Source: Kuafuiihalomonas sp039024635 (GTDB lineage Bacteria; Myxococcota; Kuafuiibacteriia; Kuafuiibacteriales; Kuafuiibacteriaceae). From it: a stretch of 64,000 bases of DNA. The position numbers and the translations under genes were made by a program. Positions 26,071 through 34,249 of this stretch are shown one piece after another. Each line of letters begins with the position of its first letter. The stretch's first letter is position 1. The stretch covers positions 62,001 through 126,000 of the forward strand of contig JBCCQA010000011.1 in the NCBI GenBank assembly GCA_039024635.1, in the 5' to 3' direction. The notes below the pieces were generated by a model. The model did not search any database. It was not told the DNA's origin and was given only the letters and a program-made list of their open reading frames with translations.

Positions 26071-27302
26071 GTCTCGAAGGTCATTCCCATGATCCGATAG
26101 GTTCGGTCGAGTCGCCCGTCCATCGACTCGATGGCCCGGTTGATCAGGTGATTGTCCTCGAGAGTCCAGCCGATCTCGCCCCCGCCCATACCGGCCGAGA
26201 TCGCTCTGCGGACCGTCTCGGCGAACATCATGCTCTCCAGCCCTCGCTTACGATACTCGGGCAGCACGCCCAGCAAGTAGAGCCGCGCCCAGCGCGTCCG
26301 CTTGAGGTTCAGCAGACCGGTCCAGCCGAAAGGAAAGAGCTTCCCGTCACGGGGCATCTTCTCGTTCACGTTGGGGATGGTGAGCGAAAAGCCTACGTCC
26401 CTTCCTTGGGCCTGAACGAAGAGGACCAGCTCGGGAATCACGATCGGCTTGATCTCCCGAGAGATGGCTTCGAACTCTTCGGCCGGCACCGGTGCGAAGC
26501 CCCAGTTCTTCTCCCAGGCCTCGGTGAAGATTCGGTGGATGACGGCGATCTCCTTGTCCAGATTCTTCAGGTCGGCGTGGCGAAAGGACACGCTCTCCTT
26601 CTTCTGGATTTTCTGGGCGATGCGGTCGATCCGTTTTCGTTTGGGCGTGTTCATTCCTTCGTCGAGATCGATCCACCAAACGAGTAGGTCCTTGGCTTTG
26701 TTCAAGCCGAAGGACAGCAGGTGCGTCTCGTAGAAGGGCGGGTTGTACAGCTGCTCGACGAATGGAGGTCGGTCGAAGTTGTCGACCAGCAGCCCGCTGT
26801 TGTGGCTGAGGGTGAAGTTGGCCGGGCCCAAGACGTCTTGACAGCCCTTCTTCTCCAGCCAATCCATTGCCGTGGTCATCAGCGCGTGGGCGACCTCGGC
26901 GTCGTCGACGGTCTCGAAGAAGCCGAAGTGACCGGCCCGCTTGCCGCTGTGCTGCTCCATGTTGTGGTCGACCTGGGCCGTGATCCGACCGGCGAGCCGA
27001 CCGTTCTTGAAGGCCTGCCAGGCCCGGACCTCCAGATACTGGAAGGCGTGGTTGTGGGCCGGGTCGAGGGTGTTCATCTGCTGCAGATGAAGAGGCTCGA
27101 TGTAGTTGGGGTTGTTGGCGTAGATCTCGCTCGGAATCTCCAGGAAGGCTCGACGCTCCCTGCGCCGAGAGAGATCGAGCTCTCGCAGCTCGACCTGTCC
27201 GAAGTGGGTCAGTCGCGTGCTCGGCGCCTCTCGATAACGAGGCAGATTCTTGGGGGGCGCACCGAAGAGCTCTTCGGCTAGGGTGTTCGTCTCGGTGCTC
27301 AT
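26067..27302 (-). CDS. GNAT-fold acyltransferase-like protein (YghO family)
   Basis: A 411-residue soluble protein of the acyl-CoA N-acyltransferase fold, resembling the YghO-like family. Characteristic blocks are IYANNPNYIEPL, GRITAQVDHNM, GHFGFFETVDD, LGPANFTLSHNSGLLVDNFD and the C-terminal GNAT-like YLLGVLPEYRKRGLESMMFAET. No substrate is established for this family. It overlaps the epimerase gene upstream and the Nudix-MBL gene downstream by 4 bases each, so the three are almost certainly one translationally coupled operon. Confidence 0.82.
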   Translation of the reverse strand: MSTETNTLAEELFGAPPKNLPRYREAPSTRLTHFGQVELRELDLSRRRERRAFLEIPSEIYANNPNYIEPLHLQQMNTLDPAHNHAFQYLEVRAWQAFKNGRLAGRITAQVDHNMEQHSGKRAGHFGFFETVDDAEVAHALMTTAMDWLEKKGCQDVLGPANFTLSHNSGLLVDNFDRPPFVEQLYNPPFYETHLLSFGLNKAKDLLVWWIDLDEGMNTPKRKRIDRIAQKIQKKESVSFRHADLKNLDKEIAVIHRIFTEAWEKNWGFAPVPAEEFEAISREIKPIVIPELVLFVQAQGRDVGFSLTIPNVNEKMPRDGKLFPFGWTGLLNLKRTRWARLYLLGVLPEYRKRGLESMMFAETVRRAISAGMGGGEIGWTLEDNHLINRAIESMDGRLDRTYRIMGMTFET

Positions 27303-28288
27303 TGCTCAAGCCTCGGCAGCCAGCCCGCCTCGCGGTACCACGCGAAGGCTCGGCGCACGCCCTCTTCCAAGTCTACTTTTGGACGAAGGTCCAGATGCTC
27401 GAAGGCGCGGCTCGGGTCGCAGGTCCAAGCTTCCTGCGCCCCCATCCGGACCTTCTGCTTGTTGAACAATCGTGGTTTGCCGTCGAATGCGGTCATGGTC
27501 TCGCCCCCGAAAGCGGCCAGCTTGGTCAAGAACTCGGGCAGGTCGAGCTCGCGAACCTTCCGACCGGCCTGGGCGACGATGGCGTCCTGAAAGCTCTCCC
27601 ACGCGACCGGCGCCCCATCGCACAGGAAGTAGCTCTGATTCTCGGCTTGGGCGACGTCGATGCTCTTCAGAATGAACTCGACCATGTCCGAGACGTAGAT
27701 CTTGGAGAAGAGACGGCGCCGGTTGCCGAAGTAGAGGTTCATGCCCTTGGCCGCGCTTTCGAACAGCTTGAAGTAGTCGACGTCTCCCGGGCCGTAGACG
27801 CCGCCCGGCCGAAGGGTAACATAGGGTAAACCTGAGTTCTCAACTACCCGCTCGGCTTCCAGCTTCGTCTCTCCGTAGAACTCGATGGGCTGGGCTGGGT
27901 CCCCATCTCGGTGGGGGCGGTCGGGTCGTGAGGGTCCGTGACTGACGAGGGAGGAGACCAGGACGAAGCGGGAAAGGGGCGCCTCGGCCCCTTTCACCCC
28001 GTCCACCAGCGCCTGGGTGGGGACGACGTTCGCCCGGGAGAAGTCGTCCCGAGTCACGCCTTTGGTGGCCCCCGCAACGTGGACGATGATGCTCGGCTTT
28101 TCGTCCGCGATGACGGCGCGAACGGTGTCGGTCCGAGCGTAGTCCACTTCCGCCGATCGACCGACCGAAGCCGGGGGCGAGGCCGGTCGACGCAGAGCCA
28201 CCACGTCCCAGCCCCGTTCGAGCAGCGCGTCCCGGACCCAGCGGCCGATGAAGCCGCTCGCGCCCGTGATCAGGGCTACCTCTGACAT
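27299..28288 (-). CDS. NAD(P)-dependent epimerase/dehydratase (extended SDR)
   Basis: A 329-residue short-chain dehydrogenase of the extended type. It has the Rossmann motif GASGFIGRWV, VHVAGATKGV, SSLVSHG, the catalytic YGETK and LRPGGVYGPGD. Substrates of this class are usually nucleotide sugars, sterols or hopanoid-type molecules; none can be chosen. ATG 28288 (MSEVALITGASGFIG) was chosen because the Rossmann strand starts right after it. First gene of the operon with the YghO-like and Nudix-MBL genes. Confidence 0.9.
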   Translation of the reverse strand: MSEVALITGASGFIGRWVRDALLERGWDVVALRRPASPPASVGRSAEVDYARTDTVRAVIADEKPSIIVHVAGATKGVTRDDFSRANVVPTQALVDGVKGAEAPLSRFVLVSSLVSHGPSRPDRPHRDGDPAQPIEFYGETKLEAERVVENSGLPYVTLRPGGVYGPGDVDYFKLFESAAKGMNLYFGNRRRLFSKIYVSDMVEFILKSIDVAQAENQSYFLCDGAPVAWESFQDAIVAQAGRKVRELDLPEFLTKLAAFGGETMTAFDGKPRLFNKQKVRMGAQEAWTCDPSRAFEHLDLRPKVDLEEGVRRAFAWYREAGWLPRLEQ

Positions 28289-28327
28289 GGGCCCCGTCTG
28301 CGGGATCGGCCGGAGGTTTGGCAACCA

Positions 28328-28355
28328 TTGACACTCCAGAGGCCCCTGATAGGTT
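28328..28355 (+). promoter_or_regulatory. Candidate promoter
   Basis: TTGACA (28328-28333), a 16-base spacer, and TAGGTT (28350-28355), ending 16 bases before the ATG of the small gene at 28372. The -35 is consensus; the -10 is weak but of the TAGnnT form seen at other starts in this window. Confidence 0.45.
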
Positions 28356-28371
28356 CCCGCGGCTCCGAGCC

Positions 28372-28545
28372 ATGAACGAGAAGACTGCCAAGCTCATTCG
28401 TCGCTACGCCGACGCCACGGGCGAGAATGAACGGGACATCAAGCGACGCTGGAACGACCTCGACCAGAAGGCTCGTCATGCTTTCCGCCAGGAGATGCAA
28501 AGCAAGTCTGGAGCCAAGAGCGAAGAGGCCGCCGCCGAGGGTTGA
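28372..28545 (+). CDS. Small charged helical protein, unknown function
   Basis: 57 residues, starting MNEKTAKLIRRYADATGENE, with strong alternating charge and predicted to be mostly helical, ending in an Ala/Glu tail. ATG 28372 was chosen because it lies just downstream of the promoter-like sequence; the ORF opens at 28318 but that start is upstream of the -35. No family recognised. Followed 42 bases later by a secreted barrel gene. Confidence 0.55.
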   Translation: MNEKTAKLIRRYADATGENERDIKRRWNDLDQKARHAFRQEMQSKSGAKSEEAAAEG

Positions 28546-28587
28546 GGGCCCTTGCCCAAAGCCTGCGTCCGGGTCAGACGCCCGGTC

Positions 28588-29610
28588 ATGCGTATCCTCG
28601 CTTTCACGCTCCTCGCGAGCGCTCTGAGCGGCCCTGCCCTCGCTCAGCAAGTCTTCACCCCCGACGACGAGCTCAAGAAGAAGATCAAGGACGACGCCGA
28701 AGTCGAAGAAGGAAAGGGTCCTTGGTCATCGACCCTCAAACTCGGCCTGACCTTCGTCTTCACGGACGCACAGAACGTGGTCGGTACCGACGACGGAACC
28801 ACTTTGACCTTCGGGCTGCTGGCCAAGGCAACCTTGGACTACGCCAAGGGCCCGCACCGCTGGACCAACAGCCTCAGCATCACCGAGAACGTGCAGCGAA
28901 CCCCTCAGCTCGCACAGTTCGTGAAGACCTTCGACCTCCTCGATTTCAAGAGCCTCTATATCTACAAGCTCAACAAGCCGAGCTGGCTCGGGCCCTTCGC
29001 CCGCTTCACTCTCCAAACCCCGGTCTTCGAAGGCGAGATCATCCGCTCCGACCCCTTCCAGGTTCGTCGAGTTGATGCTGCAGGGGACGAGCTCGAAGCA
29101 GCTGACCCACTGCAAACCCAGACCAGCGTGGGCATCACGGGCGCCTTCGAGCCCCTCCAGCTCAGGGAGTCCGTCGGGCTCTTTGCCGACCCCTACAAGA
29201 CCGAGCCCGTGAACATCGAAATCGAGGCCGGCGTGGGTGCACAGCAGATCATCGTCCGAGACGGCCTGGTGGTCGCCGACGAGGCGGACGGTGTCATCAC
29301 CCTGCAGGAGCTCGAGTCGATTCAGGAGTTCGGCGGCGAGCTGGAGCTGAGCATCTTCGGTGACATCGTCAAAGACGTGCTCACATACGACTTCTCGGCC
29401 AACGCCTACGTTCCCGCCGTCAGCAACGGAACCCAGGACTTCTCGTTCGAAGACTCCGTCAACATCAAGATCGCAGGCCTTCTTTCGGTCGCAGTGGCCG
29501 ACTGGCTCGCCTTCGAGTACACGCTCAACGTGATTCGCCAGCCGAGGGTCCTGGAGGCTTTCCAGGTCCAGAACGGCGTGAATCTCGCCCTCACCTTCGA
29601 CCTGATTTAG
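28588..29610 (+). CDS. Outer-membrane beta-barrel-like exported protein
   Basis: A 340-residue exported protein with a clear signal peptide (MRILAFTLLASALSGPALAQ, cleavage after ALA). The mature part begins with a charged KKKIKDD segment, then antiparallel strands (STLKLGLTFVF, LTFGLLAKATLDYAKG, HRWTNSLSITENV) and ends with LALTFDLI, a hydrophobic last residue as in barrel proteins. It resembles DUF3078/DUF481-type porin-like proteins, but I cannot assign the family firmly. ATG 28588 begins the signal peptide. A strong hairpin follows the stop. Confidence 0.65.
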   Translation: MRILAFTLLASALSGPALAQQVFTPDDELKKKIKDDAEVEEGKGPWSSTLKLGLTFVFTDAQNVVGTDDGTTLTFGLLAKATLDYAKGPHRWTNSLSITENVQRTPQLAQFVKTFDLLDFKSLYIYKLNKPSWLGPFARFTLQTPVFEGEIIRSDPFQVRRVDAAGDELEAADPLQTQTSVGITGAFEPLQLRESVGLFADPYKTEPVNIEIEAGVGAQQIIVRDGLVVADEADGVITLQELESIQEFGGELELSIFGDIVKDVLTYDFSANAYVPAVSNGTQDFSFEDSVNIKIAGLLSVAVADWLAFEYTLNVIRQPRVLEAFQVQNGVNLALTFDLI

Positions 29611-29627
29611 CGCTGCGAGCCCACGGA

Positions 29628-29652
29628 GGCCCCGAGCAGGTGGCTCGGGGTC
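29628..29652 (+). terminator. GC hairpin after the barrel-protein gene
   Basis: Arms GGCCCCGAGC (29628-29637) and GCTCGGGGTC (29643-29652) with loop AGGTG, all paired with one G-T. It begins 17 bases after the stop at 29610. There is no T-run. Likely terminator, also close to the start of the TPR gene. Confidence 0.55.
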
Positions 29653-29667
29653 GACGATGCCGGTTCG

Positions 29668-30606
29668 ATGGCTCATGCTCCACTCGTGTTCGCCTTCCTC
29701 CGCAGGTGGTTCCGTCCGCGAAAGAGGAAGGTGGCGGGGGTGAAGCAGCCGCCGCAGACCCTCGTCTCCCGCATCGATCAGAGCATTGCCGATGCCGACA
29801 TGATTCGGCTCGCTCAGGAGAGCATTCGGCGCGGCTTTCCCGATCAAGCCGAGGCCGCCTACGTGAAGGCGGCGCGGCTCTACGGCCAGCACGGCATGCA
29901 TCGAAAAGCGGTCGCCGTTCAGAAGGCCTTGGCCGAGCTGCGACCCCAGGATGCGGAGCCTTGGGAGGCCGTGGCCGAGAGCTACCTCGCGCTCGGCCTG
30001 AGCCGCGACGCAGCCAACGCGCTGCGTAAAGCCTCCGTTCGTCATCAGAAGAACGGCTTCTCGGACCAGGCGCAGGCCGCCCTTCGACGGGCCCGTGGTC
30101 TCGAGGATCCAGGGTCGATGAGCGGGGCCCGTCCTCCCCCGCCCGCGCCGGCCGAACCGACCCCAGCCCCGTCCGAGGAGGACATCGACAGCCTGGTCCG
30201 AGAGGGTTTGAAGCTCGACCTGGAGCTATCCTCCGAAGAGCTCGAAGCCATGGAGCCTCGGACGCCGACCTCCTTGGGCCCGGAGTCGGCGGCCTCGGTC
30301 CACGTCCGTCCCCATCCCTCCATGGTGCCCGCGGACCCTGACTCTCAGCCCGAGCTCGAAGCGGAGCCCGAGTCGGAGGCAACGTTCGAAGCCGAGCTCG
30401 AAGAGCAGGACACGGTCCCTCCGACGCCGGCCCGCCACGCCTCGCTGGTCGACGCCCAGACACAGTACGACCCTCGGGGCTCGGCCGCCCTCGAAGAGGC
30501 TCGAAAGCGCATCGAAGCTCGACGCATTCCCAGCGAGAACACCCAGTCCGCAGACCAAGACCGGATGGCAGAGCTCTTGGAGCAGCTGAAGCGCGGAGAG
30601 GACTGA
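29668..30606 (+). CDS. TPR-repeat protein with acidic Pro-rich tail
   Basis: 312 residues. After a basic N-terminus (RRWFRPRKRK), residues about 45-150 form two to three TPR-like helical hairpins (AEAAYVKAARLYGQHGMHRKAVAVQKALAELRP). The rest is a Pro/Glu-rich disordered region with a short C-terminal helix. No signal peptide or membrane span is clear, so it is probably a cytoplasmic adaptor. ATG 29668 is the ORF start; a slightly later GTG is possible. Convergent with the 30614 gene. Confidence 0.7.
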   Translation: MAHAPLVFAFLRRWFRPRKRKVAGVKQPPQTLVSRIDQSIADADMIRLAQESIRRGFPDQAEAAYVKAARLYGQHGMHRKAVAVQKALAELRPQDAEPWEAVAESYLALGLSRDAANALRKASVRHQKNGFSDQAQAALRRARGLEDPGSMSGARPPPPAPAEPTPAPSEEDIDSLVREGLKLDLELSSEELEAMEPRTPTSLGPESAASVHVRPHPSMVPADPDSQPELEAEPESEATFEAELEEQDTVPPTPARHASLVDAQTQYDPRGSAALEEARKRIEARRIPSENTQSADQDRMAELLEQLKRGED

Positions 30607-30620
30607 CGCGCCTTCAGTCC
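30600..30620. terminator. Inverted repeat containing both convergent stop codons
   Basis: GGACTGA (30600-30606) and TCAGTCC (30614-30620) form a perfect 7-base stem with loop CGCGCCT. The plus-strand TGA stop (30604-30606) and the minus-strand stop (30614-30616) are both inside the stem. Confidence 0.5.
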
Positions 30621-31312
30621 AGGAGCGCGGCCAGCACCCGCCAACCCGCCCCCTCGGCCTGACCGGCCGCCTCTGGATGGGGGACGAGGACGACCAGCGC
30701 GACGATCAAGAAGCCTAGACAGGCCATGCCCGCGTAGGCCCAGCGGGTCCAGCGTCGGCGGCTGGGAGAGGCCACGGTCAAGACTTCGACCACCGATGCG
30801 AATGTGGCGGGCACGGCGGCCGCGGCCAGAATCGCGGCCGCGAAGGCCGAGGCTTCGACCCATCGTGGGGCCAAGGCAACCAAGCCGGGCGCGAAGATGC
30901 ACCAGCCCGCGCAGGGCACCAGGAAGCTGGCCATGATCCGGGCCCAGGGCACCGGCGGTCTGAGGTGCGCGGTAGCCAATCTGAGCAGTTCGAAGGCCAT
31001 GACCGAGGACCAAGTCAGGACTCCGGGCACAAGGAGCAGCGATGCCTGGGCGCCGTACTGGGCGATCGCTTCCTCCATGACCTTCCAGTTGGAGCCCAGG
31101 AGTACGGCTTGGCTGACGAGCAGGACCCCCAAAAGGGCGTAGGGCGCGCCCGCGCTCGCTCTTCCTTGGGCCATGATGCGGAGGCCGGGCCACAGGCCCA
31201 CCAAAAGGCGGGTCCACCGGTTGGTTCGGACCGGTCCGCCTCCTCCGCTGCGGCGTTCGTAGATGGGGCGGCTCCTGCCTTTGTGGTCGATGGGGCTGAT
31301 TTCCTCCGTCAC
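30614..31312 (-). CDS. Polytopic membrane protein, unknown function
   Basis: 232 residues with about five hydrophobic spans (YALLGVLLVSQAVLLG; SLLLVPGVLTWSSVMAF; IMASFLVPCAGWCIFAPGLV; ASAFAAAILAAAAVPATF; GMACLGFLIVALVVLVP). The cytoplasmic N-terminus is basic. It resembles a Yip1-like or general multi-pass protein but I recognise no specific family. It begins 8 bases after the PBP1A stop in the same direction, so it is co-transcribed and may take part in wall synthesis or division (inference). Confidence 0.7.
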   Translation of the reverse strand: MTEEISPIDHKGRSRPIYERRSGGGGPVRTNRWTRLLVGLWPGLRIMAQGRASAGAPYALLGVLLVSQAVLLGSNWKVMEEAIAQYGAQASLLLVPGVLTWSSVMAFELLRLATAHLRPPVPWARIMASFLVPCAGWCIFAPGLVALAPRWVEASAFAAAILAAAAVPATFASVVEVLTVASPSRRRWTRWAYAGMACLGFLIVALVVLVPHPEAAGQAEGAGWRVLAALLD

Positions 31313-31320
31313 TGGGCCCC

Positions 31321-33816
31321 CTAGTTGTCGAGCATGAAGAAGGCATCGGGCTCGGCCTCGCCTTCCTTGGCCGCGAACTCCAAGGGCGCGTTGCCCTCAC
31401 GAAAGGCCTCGAGGACCGAACCTGGTTGGCCGGGCTGGGCCCGCTTGCCGGTCTCTCGATCGATGGTCACGAACACCACGCCGGGCGGCGCTTGGAAGTC
31501 GTCGTCCCGGGCTTTGATCGCCTTCTTCATGTAGGCGACCCAGATTGGGAGCGCCGCTCGGCCTCCTTGTTCGTAGCGACCCATGGGGAGCACGTAATCG
31601 TCGAAACCCACCCAGACCGAGGTCACGAGGTCGGGGGTGAAGCCGGAAAACCACGCGTCGAAGGAATCGTTGGTGGTTCCGGTCTTGCCTGCCACGGGAA
31701 CACCGATCCGTTTGGCCGCCGTCCCCGTGCCCTCTTCGACCACGTTCCGCATCATCTTGGTGATGATGAAGGCCACGCGCTCGTCCATGACGCGCGTTGG
31801 TCTTTCATCCGTCCACCGCAGCGCTCGCTCCAGCTTGAGGCCCAGGGGAGTCCACGGGTCCTGAGGTGCGCCATCGTCAAAGATGACCTGGCCATCCCGA
31901 TCTTCGATGCGGGTGACGAAGCGTCGCTTGGCCTGGACGCCGCCTTGGGCAAAACTCGCGTACACCCCCACCAGTTCGGCCATCTTGACGCAGCTGGCGC
32001 CCAGGGCCAGGCCGAGCTCGGGACGGAGCTCGCTCTCGATGCCCAGCCGCTGGGCCCAGCGGATGGCCTCGCCCACGCCCACCTTGTCCAGCACCCGTAT
32101 CGAGGGGACGTTCATCGAGTTCTTGAGGGCCGTTCGCAGCGTAACTTCGCCCAGGAACTTCCCTGCGAAGTTGTTGGGCTTCCAGCGGTTGCCGGCCGCA
32201 GCGTCGTTGAAGGCCAGGGGGGCGTCCAGGATGATCGACGAGGGGTTGAGGTCGGCCAGGGCAAGTCCGGCCGAGTAGACGATGGGCTTGAAAGAGGAAC
32301 CGGGCTGGCGACAGGCCTGCAACGCTCGGTTGAACTCGCTGCGCTGGAAGGCGTAGCCCCCGATCATGGCCTGAACGTAGCCGGTCTCGGTTTGCTGGGA
32401 GAGGAGCGCGGCTTCCAGGTTGGGCTCTTGCTCCAGCTGCACCAAGACGTCGTCCTCCTTCAATCCCCGCAGGAAGGGGCGGGCCACTGCATCCTTACGG
32501 AGGGCTTTTCGGCTGGTGCGTCGAACCTGCAGCACGTCACCCACGGCGAAGCTGGTCGGTATCCTCTCCAGGAGTCCTGCGTCGTAGCGGACTTGGGGGT
32601 CGACGGCGCGGGCCCAGCGCATGGCGGCCAGGGGTAAGATGGCGGGTTGGTTCCCCACGCGAACCAGGAGTCGGTCTCGCTTCCGATCGATGGCGGTCAC
32701 GACGGCGACGTACAGCTCGTCCATCTCGAGGGTACCCTCTCGTGCCTGGGCCTCCAGCTCCTGGACGTACCGGGCCAGGAATTGGTCGCGGGCGTCGGGG
32801 TCGGGCAGGCGCAGGAGCGGGCCTCGAAAGCCCTGGCGCTTGTCGACCAGTCGAAGTTTCTCGTACACGGCTCGGCTCGCGTCGGTGTCTCGCTCGGGAT
32901 CGACGCTGGTGTAGACCTTCAGACCGTCCTCTAGAAGGCGTTCGCCGAAGCGGCTCTGGATCCTTCGCCGAACGTGCTCGGTGAAGAAGGGTGTGACCTT
33001 ACGTGAGTAGTTGGGGGCCTTGAAGACCTCGATGGGCGTGGCCTCGGCTTGCACCAGCTCCGCCTCCTCGATGTAGCGTTCTTCCACCATCCTTCTCAGG
33101 ACGTAAGCCCTTCGACTTCGGGCTTCTTTGGGGTGGAGGAAGGGCGAGTATCGGCTCGGCGCCTGGGGTAGACCGGCCAGGAGGGCCATCTCGGCCAGAT
33201 TCAGGCGGGCTACCGGTTTCCGGAAGTAGTTCTGGGCCGCGGCCTGCACGCCGTAGGCCTGGTTCCCCAAGAAGACCTGGTTCAGGTACAGCTCCAGAAT
33301 CTGGCCTTTGCTCAGCCGTCGCTCTAGGCGCCGCGCCAGGATGGCCTCGCGGACTTTACGGGAGATCTTGCGGGCGGTGCCTGCGGCGTAGCCCTCCTGG
33401 GAGACCAAGAGGGACTTGGCCACCTGCTGGGTGATGGTGGACCCGCCCTGGACCACCCGCCCGGCCCTGAAGTTGGCAAAGGCGGCCCGAACGATGCCGA
33501 AGTAATCGATCCCCGAGTGCTCGAAGAAGCGGGCGTCCTCCGAAGCGACCAGGGCTTGGACGAGTCGAGGTGGGATGCCCGAATACGGGACGACCTCCCG
33601 ACGCTCCCGAAAGACCTCGCCCACCACCTGACCGTCGGCGCCGAAGATGCGGGAAGCCAGAGGGGGTCGGTACTCGTCCAGGCTCCGGAACTCGGGCAGG
33701 TCCTCCGAAAAGCGGGCGTAGGCGCCGACCCCGACGGCGAAGCCGACCGCGCCCCCGACCAAGAGGATGAAGGCCACCACGCGGAGAGCCCAATGGAGAA
33801 GCTTGAGGGGGGTCAT
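31321..33816 (-). CDS. mrcA: Penicillin-binding protein 1A (class A, bifunctional)
   Basis: An 831-residue inner-membrane peptidoglycan synthase. An N-terminal transmembrane anchor (about 12-32) precedes the GT51 glycosyltransferase domain with Glu93 in ASEDARFFEHSG and GGSTITQQVAKSLL. A linker/OB-type region (about 370-450) follows, then the transpeptidase domain with nucleophile Ser507 in PGSSFKP, KNSMN and KTGTTND. Length and the inserted linker fit PBP1A. Start ATG 33816. A promoter-like sequence ends about 15 bases upstream. It is followed immediately by the membrane protein gene. Confidence 0.95.
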   Translation of the reverse strand: MTPLKLLHWALRVVAFILLVGGAVGFAVGVGAYARFSEDLPEFRSLDEYRPPLASRIFGADGQVVGEVFRERREVVPYSGIPPRLVQALVASEDARFFEHSGIDYFGIVRAAFANFRAGRVVQGGSTITQQVAKSLLVSQEGYAAGTARKISRKVREAILARRLERRLSKGQILELYLNQVFLGNQAYGVQAAAQNYFRKPVARLNLAEMALLAGLPQAPSRYSPFLHPKEARSRRAYVLRRMVEERYIEEAELVQAEATPIEVFKAPNYSRKVTPFFTEHVRRRIQSRFGERLLEDGLKVYTSVDPERDTDASRAVYEKLRLVDKRQGFRGPLLRLPDPDARDQFLARYVQELEAQAREGTLEMDELYVAVVTAIDRKRDRLLVRVGNQPAILPLAAMRWARAVDPQVRYDAGLLERIPTSFAVGDVLQVRRTSRKALRKDAVARPFLRGLKEDDVLVQLEQEPNLEAALLSQQTETGYVQAMIGGYAFQRSEFNRALQACRQPGSSFKPIVYSAGLALADLNPSSIILDAPLAFNDAAAGNRWKPNNFAGKFLGEVTLRTALKNSMNVPSIRVLDKVGVGEAIRWAQRLGIESELRPELGLALGASCVKMAELVGVYASFAQGGVQAKRRFVTRIEDRDGQVIFDDGAPQDPWTPLGLKLERALRWTDERPTRVMDERVAFIITKMMRNVVEEGTGTAAKRIGVPVAGKTGTTNDSFDAWFSGFTPDLVTSVWVGFDDYVLPMGRYEQGGRAALPIWVAYMKKAIKARDDDFQAPPGVVFVTIDRETGKRAQPGQPGSVLEAFREGNAPLEFAAKEGEAEPDAFFMLDN

Positions 33817-33831
33817 CTCGGCCGCGGGCGC

Positions 33832-33860
33832 AACTTAGGGGACCCGCTCGGGACGGGCAA
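33832..33860 (-). promoter_or_regulatory. Candidate promoter of the PBP1A gene
   Basis: On the minus strand TTGCCC (33860-33855), a 17-base spacer and TAAGTT (33837-33832). The start ATG is at 33816, giving a short leader. Confidence 0.4.
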
Positions 33861-33883
33861 GCGGGGGACGAAAAGCCCTGGGA

Positions 33884-34138
33884 TCACAGGGGCTTGAAGC
33901 GCCCACCGCCGTTCCCAGGTCCTCGGACGGACGGGCGTCGCTTCAGCGCCCCGCCCCGTCGGTGAGGAAGACCCACCACGCGGGTGCCGCGCTGCGCGAC
34001 GAGCTCTTCCGGATCGTGCAAGGCACGCTGCGCGAAGGCCGAAGTGAGCACGCCGCCGCCTCGAACTCGTCGCGTCGTGAACGGGCGCACCACGTTCGAA
34101 CCCTGCCATTCGCACCTCGAGCCTGCAAGTCGTGACAT
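33884..34138 (-). CDS. Possible small basic protein in the PBP1A/AglZ-like spacer
   Basis: An 84-codon ORF in the otherwise empty 433-base divergent spacer. It is Arg/Gly-rich (VVRPFTTRRVRGGG, ALHDPEELVAQRGTRVVGLP) and its third-codon positions are mostly G or C, as in real genes here. It fits between the PBP1A promoter candidate and the AglZ-like promoter candidate. The start is weak, with no clear ribosome site; a GTG at VVRPF could be the real start. No family recognised. It may be a decaying or spurious ORF. Confidence 0.3.
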   Translation of the reverse strand: MSRLAGSRCEWQGSNVVRPFTTRRVRGGGVLTSAFAQRALHDPEELVAQRGTRVVGLPHRRGGALKRRPSVRGPGNGGGRFKPL

Positions 34139-34192
34139 GCACCCACACCCACCGACGGGTGATACAGCTCATCAAGGTCAGAGGGACGGAGA

Positions 34193-34221
34193 TTGGACGG
34201 GCTCGGCTGATGGCATATCCT
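34193..34221 (+). promoter_or_regulatory. Candidate promoter of the AglZ/FrzS-like gene
   Basis: TTGGAC (34193-34198), a 17-base spacer and TATCCT (34216-34221), 28 bases before the GTG start at 34250. Confidence 0.45.
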
Positions 34222-34249
34222 TCGACGGCTTCGCAGCAGAGGAATCCAG

